A stretch of DNA of 64,000 nt from Lates calcarifer (GCF_001640805.2 NC_066847.1:26617504-26681503); one strand, 5' to 3'; counted from the first letter of the stretch, positions 34,211 to 49,200 are shown. A program made the numbers and translations. Notes: generated by a model not told the origin, from the sequence alone.

Positions 34211-37200
34211 CTGTCAGTCACCAAAGAGAAAAGCAGGGTGGAGAGGGTGCAGAAAGAACAGACACATGGTTTCTGGGTTATTTCAGAGCTGTTATTCAAA
34301 GTTCAACATGGGGAAAAAAGTGGCTGCAGGCATAAAACATCTGTACCTGTCCCCTCAGATAAATGTAAACCAGAGAAGGACCAATGTGAAAGCTAATGTT
34401 AGGGCTGCACAGGCCATTTAAACTCCACATCATTTTATTTGTTTTTCACACATCCATACGATGTTACATCCAGTATCTACAGCTAATTCCAGCATAATTA
34501 TCAGACTGATAACATTATGAAACATGAGATTAAAAAATTGCTTGTGTTTTCTTCACAATCGCAGAAATCATTCATACAAGTCACAATGGGCAGAACTATT
34601 TACCAATTAATTGTGAAATAATTCTGTCTGAGTTTTCCTCAGCACAGTTTCTATGTGGAAGGAAAAGTCCTAACTCTCTCTCTTTTGTGTTTTTTCTTTC
34701 TTTCCCCCATCTTGTCTCCTCCCTCCATCCAAGAGTCAGTAATTCATCATTATGTCCTCAGAGCCCCCTCATGTTTCAGGAAACAAACAAATGGTGATAA
34801 ACAGAGCTTATAATGCTGTGAAATTGTATATTTTTTTTCCAGTGTGGGGAGCATGGCACGTCAGCTGAATGTTAATGCACTCCACCATAACAGTGGCTTG
34901 CTCTCTTTCACGCCACATCCCTTTTCCCTTCTCTCCCCCACCCTTTCTAATATCTCTCCATCTCTCCCTCAATTCCTCTCTTCCAAGCCCTTTCAGATCT
35001 TTCTACTATTACTCACCAGCCTCCCCTCTATCCCTGTATTCGTTTTTTCTCCCTAAAGAATTCTAATGATGTCAGGGCTTTCACAGTTTTCACATCATTT
35101 AAGACTAATATGTGACACTCAGCTGTGCCAGCTGAAACCTTTGATGGCTCAGCGCTCCACTCAGGGCTGTCAGAGCTGCCAGCCTTGGAACATTCCTGTA
35201 TGCTGCATTACACGATTGGTCAAGGAACAAGAAAGCGAATGTATGAAATTCAAAAGAAGATAAAGAAAAAGAGGGAGAAGATGGGAGAGCAAGGGCTGCT
35301 AGTTAGCTTGATCCATGTCCTTTGACATATTAGCAGAAGCATAGCAATTGATCAAAGTCTTCATAGGCAGGGCAGAGATGGCAAAATGATACTGTGTGAG
35401 ACATGATGTCCACACATACACGATTCATATCAAGGGCAGACACATTTGTGGACAACAACAAGGGCAGGCTTTCATTTGTTGAATGCCTGTAGCCTTGTAA
35501 CAGCAAGAAATCATGATTTGCTTCTGGTTTAAATCGTCATACTGTCCACCATAAAACTGTATCCTGAGTGACAAATTGTATAGCCCCTCATTGCATTTAA
35601 ATTACATTCCAAGCAGATCTGTGGAGTAATTGGCTATTGGCTGAAATAAAACTGATATTGTTTTGGATACGGAAAACATAAGTATTATGAAAACATAGTC
35701 AATGTGGAAACTGGTTACTACACACGCCAACAAAATAAAAAATATTTAACAATTCAGGAATACAAAAGAAGATAGCATAAAAGAAAGCAGCTTTGGTACC
35801 TGATGTTTCTGACTATATTGATCAGCTAGTAGACTGACGATTTTTAGCAGCCACACAAAAAGCATGGTAAGGTCTTTTAATGACATTTTTACAGGGAATC
35901 CAAACTTTTTAAATCAATACAATAAGAAAATGTGAAATACATGTATTCATGGTGGATTAAGTTGTACACTGACATCAACATGAGTATCCCATCTGAGACT
36001 GAACTTCCATCCAATCCATCCCTGTGTGATTAATAGATAATTTTAGTCAATCACACTGATGCTCACTACCTTTAAAATTTTGTGAATTCACAACTGTTCA
36101 AGGTATATATTATATATAATTATATAATATACAAGCTGAATTTGCAATAGTCAGGGGAAAAAAGTATAGTACAAAAGTATTTCATCCCAGGGTCACTCCC
36201 CGTCAGGAGCTGTTTGCATTTTCAGCATAAGACCATCCATACATTTTGATATTGTTAAATGCGAAAGGAATATAACTCAGACAATTATCCAAGAATCTGC
36301 AGGGCATCTGCTAAGGCCTAGGGGCATCGTATGATGAAACTTGACATATAAATAATCAAATATCAAAACAGCAGTAAGACTTGGTATTGTAGATAACAGT
36401 TAACTGAGTTAGGCCTTGAGGTTCAAGCAGACAGCAAGCAGAAACCACAGGCTGTCATCTAACACTGCTTATAGTCTAGGTTTTGACTGGATGGCACAAT
36501 GTTGCCAACATAGTGAAAGATACCACTGTTATTATATTGTCATTACTGGGGGGGTGAAAAGGTTCTCCCACAAACTGTAAACAAAAATGAAAGTGCCTTT
36601 TTTGTCTCTCAGATCTTTGTACACTGGAGTAGGAAGAGCAAATAAAAAATAGCTCCTTTATGGTTTTCTCTGAAGTGGTTTCCATGATAACAGACACGCT
36701 CTCTGATCATCATTGAACATCATTCAACTCAGGTAGTGGCAGCAAGAAGCCATGTGCAAACGTGGAAGTGACAGGTACAAAGCTATTGTTGTGTATAGAC
36801 TGAAAAAAGTAGACATGGTAATGATAACTGTCCCCTCTCTGCAAGCAACTTTCCAGACACGTTTTAGTAAATCTAGAGAAGCTCAGTCATTCTGGTTTGT
36901 GTGCTAAGGATTAATCACCAATATTTCAGCACAGGGCTTCCTCGAAGGCATGAGATAGATTTCCACAACCACATTTAATGATAATAACCTCACTTATAAC
37001 TCATTAATGTGTCTACAGTTGTAGCCAATTATATTGCAGAGGAAAATTAGTTAGATGCTTGGGAGCAATTAATTATTATACAGAAGTACTGAGACAGGTT
37101 TCTTAGCTATTTTTTGAGGAGCATCCATGCATGCTACTGTAAATCATGTACCAGCAAACTGCTGTCTGAGGCTCAAAAAATGCTTCGCAGCTTGAGAATT

Positions 37201-37422
37201 TTAAATGGCTTCAGCTGGATAATGCCTCACAGGTTCCATATATTCACATGCAGTGTTTCATTAGAATGCCTGGTAGCATTTGAGGTACAGTCTGCCAAGG
37301 AGGTTCAGTTACATAAAAGAGGTAACTGAATGCTGGGCAATGTGTACCCTGGCAAATCATTAGATCATGCTCTGGATTTAAAGACCAAGAAGGATCTGTC
37401 TCTTTTAAAAATGGTGGCAGTG

Positions 37423-37425
<3 letters not shown>

Positions 37426-37451
<26 letters not shown>
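37426..37451. repeat. A homopolymer tract
   Basis: Run of about 26 A inside the intron between exons 3 and 4. Confidence 0.95.
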
Positions 37452-37453
<2 letters not shown>

Positions 37454-39747
37454 TGGTGGTGAGGATTAGGACTGCTTTAGCTGAGCTCATTTACATCCCC
37501 AGCATCAGCAATCTAATGCTACTTGAGGAGGGATTAAGCTTCTCTCCCCTTGACTTTGATCAGATATACAACACTTGTCTTTCTACTTAGAAATATTCAC
37601 CCCCAAGGATAGAAGGGAAGGGATTCATGTATAATTTTCTACACTACCTCAGGTTTTTCCTTTGTAATAATCCCTGTGTTAATGCAAAGGCAGTGACTAT
37701 GTCTACATAAGTCCCTCATTTGCTGAGCCACAAGTCATGTTAAACATTGACAGGGTTGAGAAACAGTAAGGAGATCTCTAATGGATGCAGGGATGTAATC
37801 CATATGGCATCATGCATATTTCTGGGGTTCATTTCATTAAACTGACCATCTGTCCGTAACTTCAGATTTTAGCAGATGATTCAGTGAACAATATATTATG
37901 AACCAAACAGAATGCTATATAGCAGTAAGGGATTTTATTATTTATGTTTTCTAAAATATGTATTGATCATCATATCATATTATTCTTCTGATATCAATGA
38001 ATATAGAGTTTCACAATGGTAACTTAATTCTTAATATGAATGCTATTAAAATGGTTCACACTTCACAGTTCACACCTGATTTTAATGCAAGTAATTCTGT
38101 CAGTAGCTTGGTAAAGACATTGTGCTAGTTATTTTCATATCTGTTCTATCTGTAGAGAACAACTAAGCACTCACTTTGACAGAAAAAAATTGCCATGGGC
38201 AATTGGGCAAGTCAAAATTTCGGATTTTGTAGTAGAGTTGAAAAGGCACTGCAGAGAGGACTGTGTCCAGTCACATTACCAGACATGGAAATGTTTTAAG
38301 GAGCAATGTATTTCTGTGGCCACTGGCTGGCAAAAAGAATGACAGTATCAATAGACCATATTCTCAGGTTACCACACTGTCCCTGTTTGCTGTCTCACTG
38401 CCTGGTTTAATGAATGCCCAAAGACAATTTAGATGGATGGAATTGAAATGGGCTCCTGTGAGGGGCAGCATCAACTCACGATTAGAATTGCCATTAATTC
38501 GCCATCTCACTACATTTCTGCTTGGAGTTGATTCTGTCTGGTTCTTTATGTCAGTCTTTCAGTCTCTTTGACTCTATACTAACACCATCCCTACACTTAA
38601 ATCTACTTACCCCTCTCTGTTTTACCATCAACCTTTCAAGCTCTACTGTCACCTCTCAAAGAGACAGTGACTCAGGATGAACACATGATTATGGTTGATC
38701 TACATGGGATAACACCTGGCATTATGTCAGCTCCACAGTAACTACAGTAACTATATTGTTACTACAGAATTATTGCAGGGTTCCTATTATCCTCACAGCC
38801 ACTCCAAGCCATGTAAACTGCTTTTCTCAATAACAGAGATAATTAAACATGATGGTTGTGAGTAGGTTGTCTCATAAGGAGACAAACCAAGGAAAAGACA
38901 TGTTAACTTAAACCACTTTATCTATACTGACTTTCATGGTGGGCCCCCAGGGTAAACACTGCAGTGACCACTTTTAATTAGATGAAAGCTGACAACTCTG
39001 ACCAGCAAATACACTAATCTGATAATTCCATGGTTCAGTAATAATGTTTAATATTGGCCAAACTTGAGTTCTACACAGTTTCATTATCCTGCTGTAAGCA
39101 CAGCATTTGTATGGGAAGTTGGTATTATGTCTTCCTGCACTTTCCTTTTCCTCCTCTATCCCTCCTTCATTCTGTCATACACACACAAATGTTTGACAAA
39201 CACAGCAGACTTTGGACTGGGATAGAGAAGAGAACTGGGAAAAAGATGAAAGAGAGAGGGATAGTAACAAAAGGAAGTGACTGGTTAAGAGACTGAGGTG
39301 TTGGGAGATGATGGGGGGTAGACGGTGGACTGGGGAGAGATTTTGTGTTGCTGTGTGTTTAGTGTGAAACAATTGGTGATGAGCAGAAAGGGCAGGATCT
39401 CTGAGGAAATAAGATCAAAGAACCATCTGCCCACATACAGGAGCCGGGCCGGATTTAGACGAGAGAGAGAGAGTGGCTCAAGCAGTGCCCAGACCTGAAG
39501 AGGAGTGATGTTTCTGGCCCCTGGCAATAGAGGCCAACACCATCCCTAAATGGAAAGGAACCCTCCATCTGCAGCTTTTTGTTTCCTCCAAGCTTGCCAT
39601 TTCTCAAACATATGCTGAACCATTTTATTTTTGCTGTGCCTTGCATTTTAGAATGAGGTGGCATGAGCAAATTTGCTCTGCTGGTTTGGGGATTGCTCAG
39701 GGATGTATAGAAGACTGAAGGGGGAGAACTTTGACTCTCTCTAGAAA

Positions 39748-39870
39748 GGCCGCAACTAAAGATTATTTTGGCAGTTAACTAATCTGTCGATTATTTGTTC
39801 TATTAGTCAACAATTATTTCTATCAAGCCCTCCGAGTCGAGCCTCGTGACGAAACATACCATGAATGAAA
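39748..39870 (+). mobile_element. Possible hAT-like repeat remnant
   Basis: The stretch gccgcaactaaagattattt followed by aatctgtcgattatttg resembles a dispersed element common in fish genomes, with repeated ATTA/TCGAT motifs. Only one end was found and no target duplication, so this is a fragment at best. Confidence 0.35.
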
Positions 39871-41429
39871 CAGCACAGTAAAAACAAACATTTGCATAAT
39901 ATATATTTATATGTACAAGAAGATAACTCCATTATTTTTTAACCTGAGTAGTGTTTTGGGGTTTTAATAATTAATAGGGACAAATGTACTAATCAAATTA
40001 AAACATTCAGTTATTCCCTGATTTTCAATATCAGTTGAATGTTTTATTTTTGGATAAAGCCATCTAGGTATACAGAAATAAGAAAACACAAGAGCATTGC
40101 AAGAGTGTGAGCATTCTGTTAGATCAGAAGGAAATGATCTGTATATGGGAATGGCTTTCAGTCTTTCTCCTTAAGAACCATTCCCTAATATTAGTTTATT
40201 TGCCATTGTGGTCTACTGAAGTGGAAGCGGTCTCTAAAAATTACAAAAATATTTCTCAAGGTCTTCCCTGGCTCAAAATGAGACTACAGCAACACTTACT
40301 GGGAGATGGTTTGGAATAAAGGGAGGCTGACAATTTTCTCTAATGGATACATAGTAGGTCAAAATTAATTATTTGTCTTTCACATCCACAAGGTTAGTAG
40401 TCCAAAAATGTTAATGTATTTGTATTTCATTTTGGTTTCATTCATTATTAGATAGAAAAAGTGATCATTTAAACATTTTCTACCACATAAAGCTTGCCAT
40501 ATTCATGTTCCAGCAGTCCCAGAATATTCAACCTGCCAGTCAGGATGAAAAGGCACACAGTAAATACTGCAGTTGCAGTAGTTTCAGGTATGACAGAATA
40601 ATGTAGCATTTCCATTTTAAAGCCCCAGTGGGAAACTCTTTCTCCCTGCTGTGCCTATATGTTCAGATTGCCACTGTTCCATCTCATGTTTCAGGAGCTG
40701 ATGGGTAACCACAATAAACTAAATGTTAAAGTGGATTTATTTCATTTTTCATGTCACCTAGTGTTGCTACTTAGGGTGTCTGAGAAGAGAGGTGACCGAG
40801 ACCTCAGTAAATCAGCAGGCCAAAGAGGTCACTGAATTTAAAAAAGTATCATACTTTGTTAAGATTGGATCAGAAAGACCTGTACACATTCTGAAGAAAA
40901 AGTCTTCAGTAGAGTCAGAGCACAGCAGAAACAGAACTGAAAAATGCTAGCAGATCCACAACTCCTGCTTACAGCATTAATGTATTTAGGCTACCTCCTC
41001 TACAGGAATAAATATTTAATTAACCTCTCCAGCCACTGAGGCTCTAATCAACTTCCTCAATATGATTAAAATCATCCCATCCCATTAGATTGCAAATAAA
41101 TTTATATATCTAATGAGGACTTGTGCAACACTTCACTAATTCTGTGGTGCAGACCACTCAGACAATGACACAGCCATCAGACTGCCAATCACTGAAAAGC
41201 AATTAACTTTGAGCAATTCATGGAAATCAAATGACAAGAGGTCAAAACAAACCAATCACCTACTCATTTGAAATTTCTTGGGGAACCCCAGAATATGTAA
41301 ATATCATAATGTATTTTCCATGATACCATTTAATCACATCGCACAGCTGGGAGACAAAGTTGGCTTAAGATAGAGGCAGTCATCACATGCAGTTAAAATA
41401 ACTCATTTTCACTAATAAAAGATCCTCAC

Positions 41430-41624
41430 CTCTGCAAATTGGCACAGGAAAGTCCCACACCGACACACCAGCTGCACTGGTGACACAGGTGAGGAGTGAA
41501 TGTCCATCTAGGACATAGCCGGTGACGCACCGGTAGCGAATCTTGTCACCTATGTTGAACTGTGTTCCATTCAGTATGCCTTTGGGTGGAACACCGGGGT
41601 TTCCACATGAACTGCTTCTCAGCT
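41430..41624 (-). CDS. csmd3: csmd3 exon 3 of window: Sushi1
   Basis: The exon is 195 nt, phase 1 at both ends, and holds one complete Sushi/CCP domain. After ELRSS the peptide contains SCGNPGVPPKGIL, then DKIRYRCVTGY, LLTCVTS and WDFPVPICR. The four cysteines and the conserved Trp before the last one fit the CCP fold (Cys1-Cys3, Cys2-Cys4). NGT in ILNGTQF is a sequon. The acceptor is ttctag|ag and the donor gag|gtgagg. The start was set by the need for AG to complete the Glu codon left by exon 2. Using the other AG two bases later would shift the frame. Confidence 0.95.
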
Positions 41625-42559
41625 CTAGAAAATGGAAAGAGATGACAGATTCGTTAAGAATAACAGTGTGCTGCTGTATAAAATATACCAGTGTTCCTTA
41701 ATTTTGTCTGAATTCGTAAATGCATAGCTACTAAGTTTAGTTTTCATCATTTTCACAGCCTAAAAGTATTCTATGTTAAATATGACTTGGTGATCTTGAT
41801 GTTAGTTTTTAAGGGGTCTATATACACTGTTAGATAGCAAATGTCAGCACAAGTCCGAATGTTATGCAGTTGCTACTCATGAAGCACTACTACTGAAATT
41901 AATATAAAGACGATGCAATGCACTGCCCAAGGAGTTCTGAAGTACTGCACTGTTGTCTTACTAATCTTTTTATGTTAAGAGTTCACAAAATAACATAAAT
42001 CTAAAGTTTGAAGCAGCAATGACGAGCAGATAAATAATAATATAATATAATATAATAAATAAATAAATTAGCAGAATGGACAAATATAATATAAAGCCGA
42101 AGGAGGGGGGGGGCATGAATGAAGGAGGTACAGTGCAGACGATAATCATTTTTCTTTGTGGTCCTGAATGGCCACTCTACTTAATAGTAGTGATAGAACC
42201 AAAATTATTTTCATTAATTCAAAAAAGAGAGAAAAAAAATCCTCAACATAAAAAAAAAAAACATCACAGCACTGAATGTGCCACAGGCTTTCAATTTTTA
42301 TAGAACACCTATAATCAAACCAAAGGGAAATGCCAAGTGACCTCTGTTGACATGGATCTAATATGTTATTTAAATTACTCAGGGACCCCAAACAAATCAC
42401 ATTTTTATTATACACATTTACTTTCACTCTGAAAAACAGTACAAATATGGTGCAGTAGGTATGTCTGTATTTCAAACTTAATGTCTACTCCTTTATTACC
42501 TTATTTCAACCTCTATTCTCTACTTCTTTATTATTGTACATGTTGTGTATCCATCATTT

Positions 42560-43085
42560 ACTACAAATCATGGCACAGATATTATAAGTAAAGAACTGCA
42601 TGTCGCAGAACAGTAACAATGAAAAATAATATAATTTGTTGCATTTATGCCAGCGATAGGCTGCTTCACCCAAAGTGTGTGAAGGAGAGGTATCGCAGAT
42701 CCTTCCTTACTGCTGCTGTCAGATTCTACAGCCAGCACTGCTCCTAGTAAACCACTACACACATGGACCGTTTTCACTAGGTTCTGCACTTTAATTAAGC
42801 CATCCTAATCCAAAACAGCTGCTATCAGTCATTCATTGTGTGCAATTCCATTTCAAAATGTGCAATATCTGTATTTAGTATTTAGTTCATTTTCTGTCTA
42901 TGTATAAAGTCCTATGTATATTGCTCTTCTGCCAATATTTTTTATTACATTGTCATATTTATACTGTTCTTATGTTTATATTTTTTATAGCATCTTTTTC
43001 TATTTTTTTAATCACTTATGCTGCTGCAACAATGTAAATTTCCCCATCATGGGACTAATAAAGGATTATCTTATCTTATATTACT
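42560..43085 (+). mobile_element. LINE 3'-end fragment with (TTATC)n tail
   Basis: Around 42649-42741 the plus strand encodes CVKERYRRSFLTAAVRFYS, which matches the C-terminal tail common to several fish LINE reverse transcriptase proteins. An untranslated stretch follows and ends gggactaataaaggattatc with TTATC repeats. It is 5'-truncated. The exact clade (Rex1-like or other) is not settled. Confidence 0.6.
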
Positions 43086-46044
43086 TTAAATCCATAGGCA
43101 GACACATTTTTGAAGATGACATATTGAAGTTATACATCTTCCACAAGAAAGCAATTCCTTGAAATTACTAGCACAGTACTATTGTTCACATGCCCTGACA
43201 GAGCCAAAGCGCTTATGAGTAATTTACTCCTCGGCAAACTACTGAAAGAGAATTTTGATCTACTGTAAGTTGTGATAAACAGTACTGGAGGGCTGTTCAA
43301 TCCTGTATTCTTTTGGATGAACACAATCTTCCAGTTCTCCTCTATTATACTACCATTACTCAATCTCTGTCAAAATTCTCCTGCACTTGTCCAACCTGCA
43401 CAAAAAGCAAAGCTTTTCTTTCAAGCTACAGTACAGAACAATAACATCTGCATCTTTTTACCCCAGGAGTTACATGTTAGTTTTTAAATTGACTATGTAG
43501 CTTGAAAGCAGTTGGAGTGTGTCTGAACTGATTATATCCCTAAACTTTTAATACCTTTGTGAGTCAGACTTCAGACTAATGATTTTAGGTCTTTTTGGTG
43601 GTTGAAAACTGCAATCAACCAGAACAAGGATTTATAAGTTATTGGCATTATCCCATTTTTTTTTAATTCCTTACAAATATAGTACACTTGATTTCCATCC
43701 ATTCAAAAACATCCACTCTTGAAAGCAGTATTAATCAGCAGAGGTATTCTCTTCATTTAAATTCTTATTATGATCACACAGTGCATTTTAAGACTTAATT
43801 GACTCAGGTTTGTGATAAAGAACACTGCATAACCAATTTGTGGGTAAGGATCAATACAACCCAATTAGTCTGATCAGATCCTGAGTTGTCGTCATGATAA
43901 AAATATAAAACTTATTTCCGTCCTACAGCTTGTGACTGATCATGCAGTCAAGTTAAATTATTATTTTTGATATGTGCCATCTGTTTGTGGCTAATTATTC
44001 CAACTGGCAAGCCAGGAAATGGAAAGCTATTTTTACTCTTACATAAACAGTGTGTTAGATGGATCCATGGAAAGATGGATAGATAGACAGACAGAGGAAG
44101 ACACAGAGGAGAATATTGATACCCTAATCCTGAAGCTGATTTCTATCCTACTGTGATGTCGCATTTTCTAATGTTAATTTCTAGGAATCATTTTTGAAAT
44201 CCAATTACTAATCCACTTTACATTGCAGATGCTCACATACACATTAAATGCCAACAGACTGCAACTGGAATAAGGAGAAAAGGAAGCCTCAGAGCATGTG
44301 TAATTTCTTTAAGAACTACAGAAACTGTTTACACAAGTAAAATACTGACACCCTAAACCACAAAAACATACTAAATAACAACATAGAGCATCTTTTAAAG
44401 GCCTAAACGCAGAATAGCATTTTAGATTGAGCACATTTTCACTGAGAAACAGAAACTGTATGAGCTGAGACTGATTCACATTCTAACATTTTCATACCAG
44501 CTATATCTAGACAAAACAAATGTCTTTAGGACAGTAAAATATGTATAATGGTTTCTTGAAATCTATTTACATATGATCCATGCAATCTTTACATTTCTTT
44601 TAATACTGAACTACCTCCTTCCACAAATAACTCACAAAGATCAGAGAAAAAGTATACACAAATATAAACTTATGATTGACAGCCTTTTTGAGTTATATTT
44701 TTGTGAAAAACATGCAAACCAAGGGACAATGATTGAACCACATATAGTGGAGCACTAATGATGTGGTAATGTAGGCATAAGGAATAAGAAGCAGTGGTGA
44801 GATTCTATGCAGAACTGACATCTGACCAGCCCAGAGGTCACTGGTGAGAAGGAACACCCAGACTGCTAAGTATTACATTCATAGGAAACTACAATATTTT
44901 GTATTAACAAATATGTAAACTATTGTTTACACAAGGTTTGTTGAAGGTTAACCATGGCAGACTGAACTGTGACATGCCTGGATCTGACTGTCAAAGGTCC
45001 CCCTCCAATTAAATATACATGGTGCTGTTAAATTCGATGTACCATATTTCATATGACCAGTTTAACCTAAAAGGTTAAGTTAGTTATTCAAAAAAAAAAT
45101 TTTTGGCTCATATGAATCCTCCGGGCACGGCAATAAAACCTCAATATCTCAATATATGTTGACGCACATACATGAAAAAAAAAAACTGATCTGTTGTATT
45201 ATTTTGTAGCCACTGTTATTATCAAATGTAGCTATTTTGCTGCAGCCTTCAATGAATATATGCATGCCTACATGGCACAGCATGATCCTCGACAACAAAC
45301 AGCAAATATGTCTCCATGGGAGTTACGGAGAGCCTGTGAAATTGAAATTTATTTGTTTGAAATATCAAATTTGTAGAGTTCAACAAAATGTGACAAAGCA
45401 CATCAAAGGCAATTAAATACCTACAAACTCAACACAACAACCCTTTACAGTTTGTGCCAAGAACACCAAATGAAAATTCAGCACACAGCTGAGCAAAAAA
45501 TATTTGCATTTAAAAAAATCTGTACAATAGAAAATCAGCTGGTTGGGGATTGGTGCTGTATGAAATTAGGTGTTATTTAGACATATGGCTTTAAATTGAA
45601 TGTACTGTAGCTGATATACTATTCTCAATCTCTTTGTTTAACAAAATAATCGGTGTCAGTGTCAACCAATTCTAATGTAGGCCAACCTAAACTAACTAAG
45701 CACTGTCCATTGTAACAATACAAGTACAGTACTTTATCTTTATCTAGCATTTGAGTGTTTCATTTATACATCTGCCTTTAATAAATGCATAACTTGTCAT
45801 TAAAAGAATGCAAATATCTGAAATCATGCATATACACATATGGCTGGCTAAAGAGGTTGGGCTGAAAAGACAAGTGACACAATAATTGTTAAAATATTGT
45901 GGTAATTTTCAGTCAGTCTCTCCTAGAAAGCAGTCCGTGTTGTAAACACAAAAAATGCCAGAAGTATGACTGAAAAAAAGCAAGTCCGAGACAGAGGTTC
46001 AAACCCTGCTTTCTCTCTCACCTCTACACAAGGTGGGTGTAAAT

Positions 46045-46576
46045 TAGGGATGCACCAATACCACATTTTTTAAATCCAATTACAAGTACAAGTACTTACA
46101 TTTGAGTACTTGCCGATACCAAGTACCGATATGAGACTTATTAATGCCATTACACTTCATACATTTACTTGAAAAAGTGTTTTATTTTCATCAGATATTG
46201 TTTCATTCTCTGTCTGTAAGAAATTGCTGTGACTGACCCTAACCCTCTTTGAACTCAGCGTCGTGTTGGTTTTTTGGATGTTTTATCAGATTGCTTGTGT
46301 TGAAAGTACTTGCTTTCGTCCCTCCTCTTGACAACTTTGCAGAGCATAATTTGCAGTCCACTTTACTTTTGTCACCATCGTCCACTTTGAAATACCTCCA
46401 CACTGCCGACATTGCTCCTCCTTGCTCTCAATTAGCACCTGACAGCCCAACTGAACGTAACGCTGCCGTAAAGTGGTATCGGGCGCTGTGGTATCAGGAC
46501 ACTTTTACAAATACGAGTACAGGAACAGGGTATCGGACAGATACCCGATGCTGGTATCGGTATCGGTGCATCCCTA
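46045..46576. mobile_element. Non-autonomous hAT-like DNA transposon with 8-bp target duplication
   Basis: The left end tagggatgcaccaata mirrors the right end tatcggtgcatcccta as a terminal inverted repeat with one mismatch in 16. Both sides are flanked by the same 8-bp direct repeat gtgtaaat (46037-46044 and 46577-46584), the target-site duplication length of hAT transposons. Length is 532 bp. The interior has further subterminal repeats (agtacttacatttgagtact; gtatcggtatcgg) and no transposase domain. It sits within the second intron, in neither-strand coding context. Confidence 0.88.
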
Positions 46577-49177
46577 GTGTAAATATAGGATTGTTGTTTT
46601 GGAAAGTTATAGCATTCAAATAATTTTCATGCTAAAACCATTCAATGTCCCCTCATGTCCTGTGTTGACTGTTGACTGCTGTTGTCAATACCTCAGGGAA
46701 CCATAGAGAGAAAATAAATATTAGGTTAAACATATGACACTGCAATTGAAAACCCAGGAGTACGTACAACTACATGAGAGAGCCTATCAAGACTCTTCAG
46801 TGTGTAAAAAATGCAAAACTAACAGTGGAGAAAGTGTGTACATATTAAGTGGCTTTTATGTAAACTATTAGTGCCATCTTTTCTTTATTGAATATCTGTA
46901 AGAATGTGCCAATATTATATTCTTTGGTTTCTCTGTATTTCAGCTGCAATTTATCTTTTTGCTTTTTCTTTCAACCTGAGATGTAGTATGTTGTGAGTTG
47001 GGTGTGACTAGAAGTAAAATCAAAAACTCTGAATTCCATGCACCATTGAGAGTACTACACATGATATGCAAAAGAAGCCTGTCCCCTGTGAACCTCAGCT
47101 TGCCCCTGAACAGAGCTCTAATTTCAACTACCAGATGTTGCTGGGACATCAGGCAGATTGCACTCAGCCAAATAAAAATGTGATAACACACAAAGTATTT
47201 TACAGGATGACATTACATTTTCCAAAAATGTAACAGTCCCTACTTTTTTTCCTATGCAAGGATATGATGCAATCAAGGCTCAAGAAAAATATGAATTTCC
47301 TACCTACCACTATACTAACTATGCAGCATGCTGCACATGTTTTTGGTGAATGGTCATGTGCATGATGTTCCTAATTTATTGATTCACTAATCTGACACTT
47401 GACTTAGCACTTATTGCTATTATCATTACTTTCTGGCAGCTGGTCTTGAGACAACTATATAGAGAAAAAAAACACTCACTTTCACAAGTAAGTGTTTTGA
47501 GAAACTCACCCCAGGTCACTAATTAAAAAGTAATAGATGCATCTCATCTGTAATTATACCAGCACTGAATCATTGCCCTTTGGTGTATGGAAAGTCATAA
47601 CTAATGTCTCAGACAGACATGGCCCTTGAATTAATTCACAGGATGCGTTGCAGATATTTGAAGCAGTTGGTTCACATAAGAGTTTCCCACTGTAGGCAAA
47701 CTAAATCTGTGCATCATTTACAGCTACAGTGGCTGCAAATCTGAATGCGAAACTGTGAGAAAAATAAGTACTTTGAATAAGAGCCTGCACTCAATATTGA
47801 ATCAGGATTTCTACTTTTATGAGGGTTTGAAGAACCCCCTAAAGAAATCAAGTGTTTTAGACACAGTATTAGCCCTGAGCTAACAAGTGTTGCTGTGTGG
47901 AAGACCCTAAATAAATTGTTGATATAACTGAACCATGGGAAAACAGCTGCTCCTAAACACCAGGGGCTGGGCTCAAGCTAAACCTAATGAAAACCGGTAC
48001 AGACTTCACTTCAGGGTGAGAAAATAGATGCAAACAACACTGCCATACAATGCCAGTGGAGTGCTTAATCTCACAAAGAATCGCCCTATCTGCTAAATAT
48101 AGCTTGGTTAAAATCAATGTGTACTGTGCTTAACATCATAATAGACAGCAAATATATATGGGATGCCAAGAAAACTTAATACAACTAACATCAACATGAT
48201 GCTGCAGAGAGCAGAAAACACGCTCTGTGTTTTGAATCTTAAAACAGATGTTAATTAGACATCAATATATAAACTATCTTGGAAAACTAACACTTACACA
48301 GAAAAAGGGAAAAGTCCACAGGAGTTTCTCATCATTTTACATTTTTACCTAGAGTTGCATTCAGACAGTGGGAGCAAGACTGTCTTGCATTATCCCTCAT
48401 CACAGCAGTAACTAGTGAGTTATGTGAACTAGTAAATGAGGTAGTTTGGGTGCGAGATTTCTCTGGGGCTGAGCTATTTATTTCGCCTGTATATCTAATG
48501 ACTCTGTAGCCCTTTGAAGAAGATGGAAGTTTGACGGAGTGGCAGTGTTTGTGAGCACACAAGCAGCACACTTTCCCCATAGGAGCTGCTGTGTAGACTG
48601 CCTGTCTGACTTCCTAGCTGGCTGCTTGACTGGCTGCTGAGCTGGATTTTCACGCAGGCAGGAAGAATATTGACCGAACCTATGCAGGATCACAGCGCAA
48701 AGCATTTGGTAAACACATGCTCATGCATGCACACACACACACATACTAAGTACTTTTCCACCTCAGTAGACATTCTGCATTGCCACAGAGGGACAAATGA
48801 AGTGATTTGGGGAGAAAAGATGAAATTATGTTTTATGGGTCAGCTGTCTTTCAATGACTTTTCCAAAGAAAGGGCAGGTTGAAATGGCATCAAGGCAGAT
48901 TTTAGATAGGCACGGCAATGTTTTCATTGCAAATACACAACCTTCAACAAAGGGCAAGCAGATAGCATTACTCCCATCTCAGTACATGTACGATTTACAG
49001 CTGGAGCCTATCTCAATCCCTTGGAAAACTACAAGCACTAGCGGCTATTGTTTGGCTGTGTTGTGGAAAAACCCCCATATCTTTGTCCCATAATAAATGC
49101 ACCTCAAAAAGTGTTATGGTTGCAAAATCGCTGAGGGTGCCGTAGCAGTATAGGAAATCAGGAATTAATCAGTAATA

Positions 49178-49200
49178 AAAGGAGTCACACTGACTCCTTT
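49178..49200. repeat. Perfect 10-bp inverted repeat with 3-nt loop
   Basis: aaaggagtca, cac, tgactccttt: a short perfect hairpin at the upstream edge of the LINE-like fragment. No function is assigned. Confidence 0.8.

Larger units (their letters stand above)
34211..41429 (-). other. csmd3 intron between exons 3 and 4 (7.2 kb)
   Basis: Mostly AT-rich sequence. It includes an A-tract (37426-37451), a possible hAT-like remnant (39748-39870) and a pyrimidine-rich stretch at about 34660-35040. No exon recognised. Confidence 0.75.

Noticed and set aside
41622..41626. Alternative acceptor two bases further in at exon 3
   Set aside because: AGAG offers two AGs, but the second would shift the frame and break the Glu codon shared with exon 2.
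46249..46623. 124-codon plus-strand frame
   Set aside because: It lies across the hAT-like non-autonomous element and its right end; no transposase or other domain seen.
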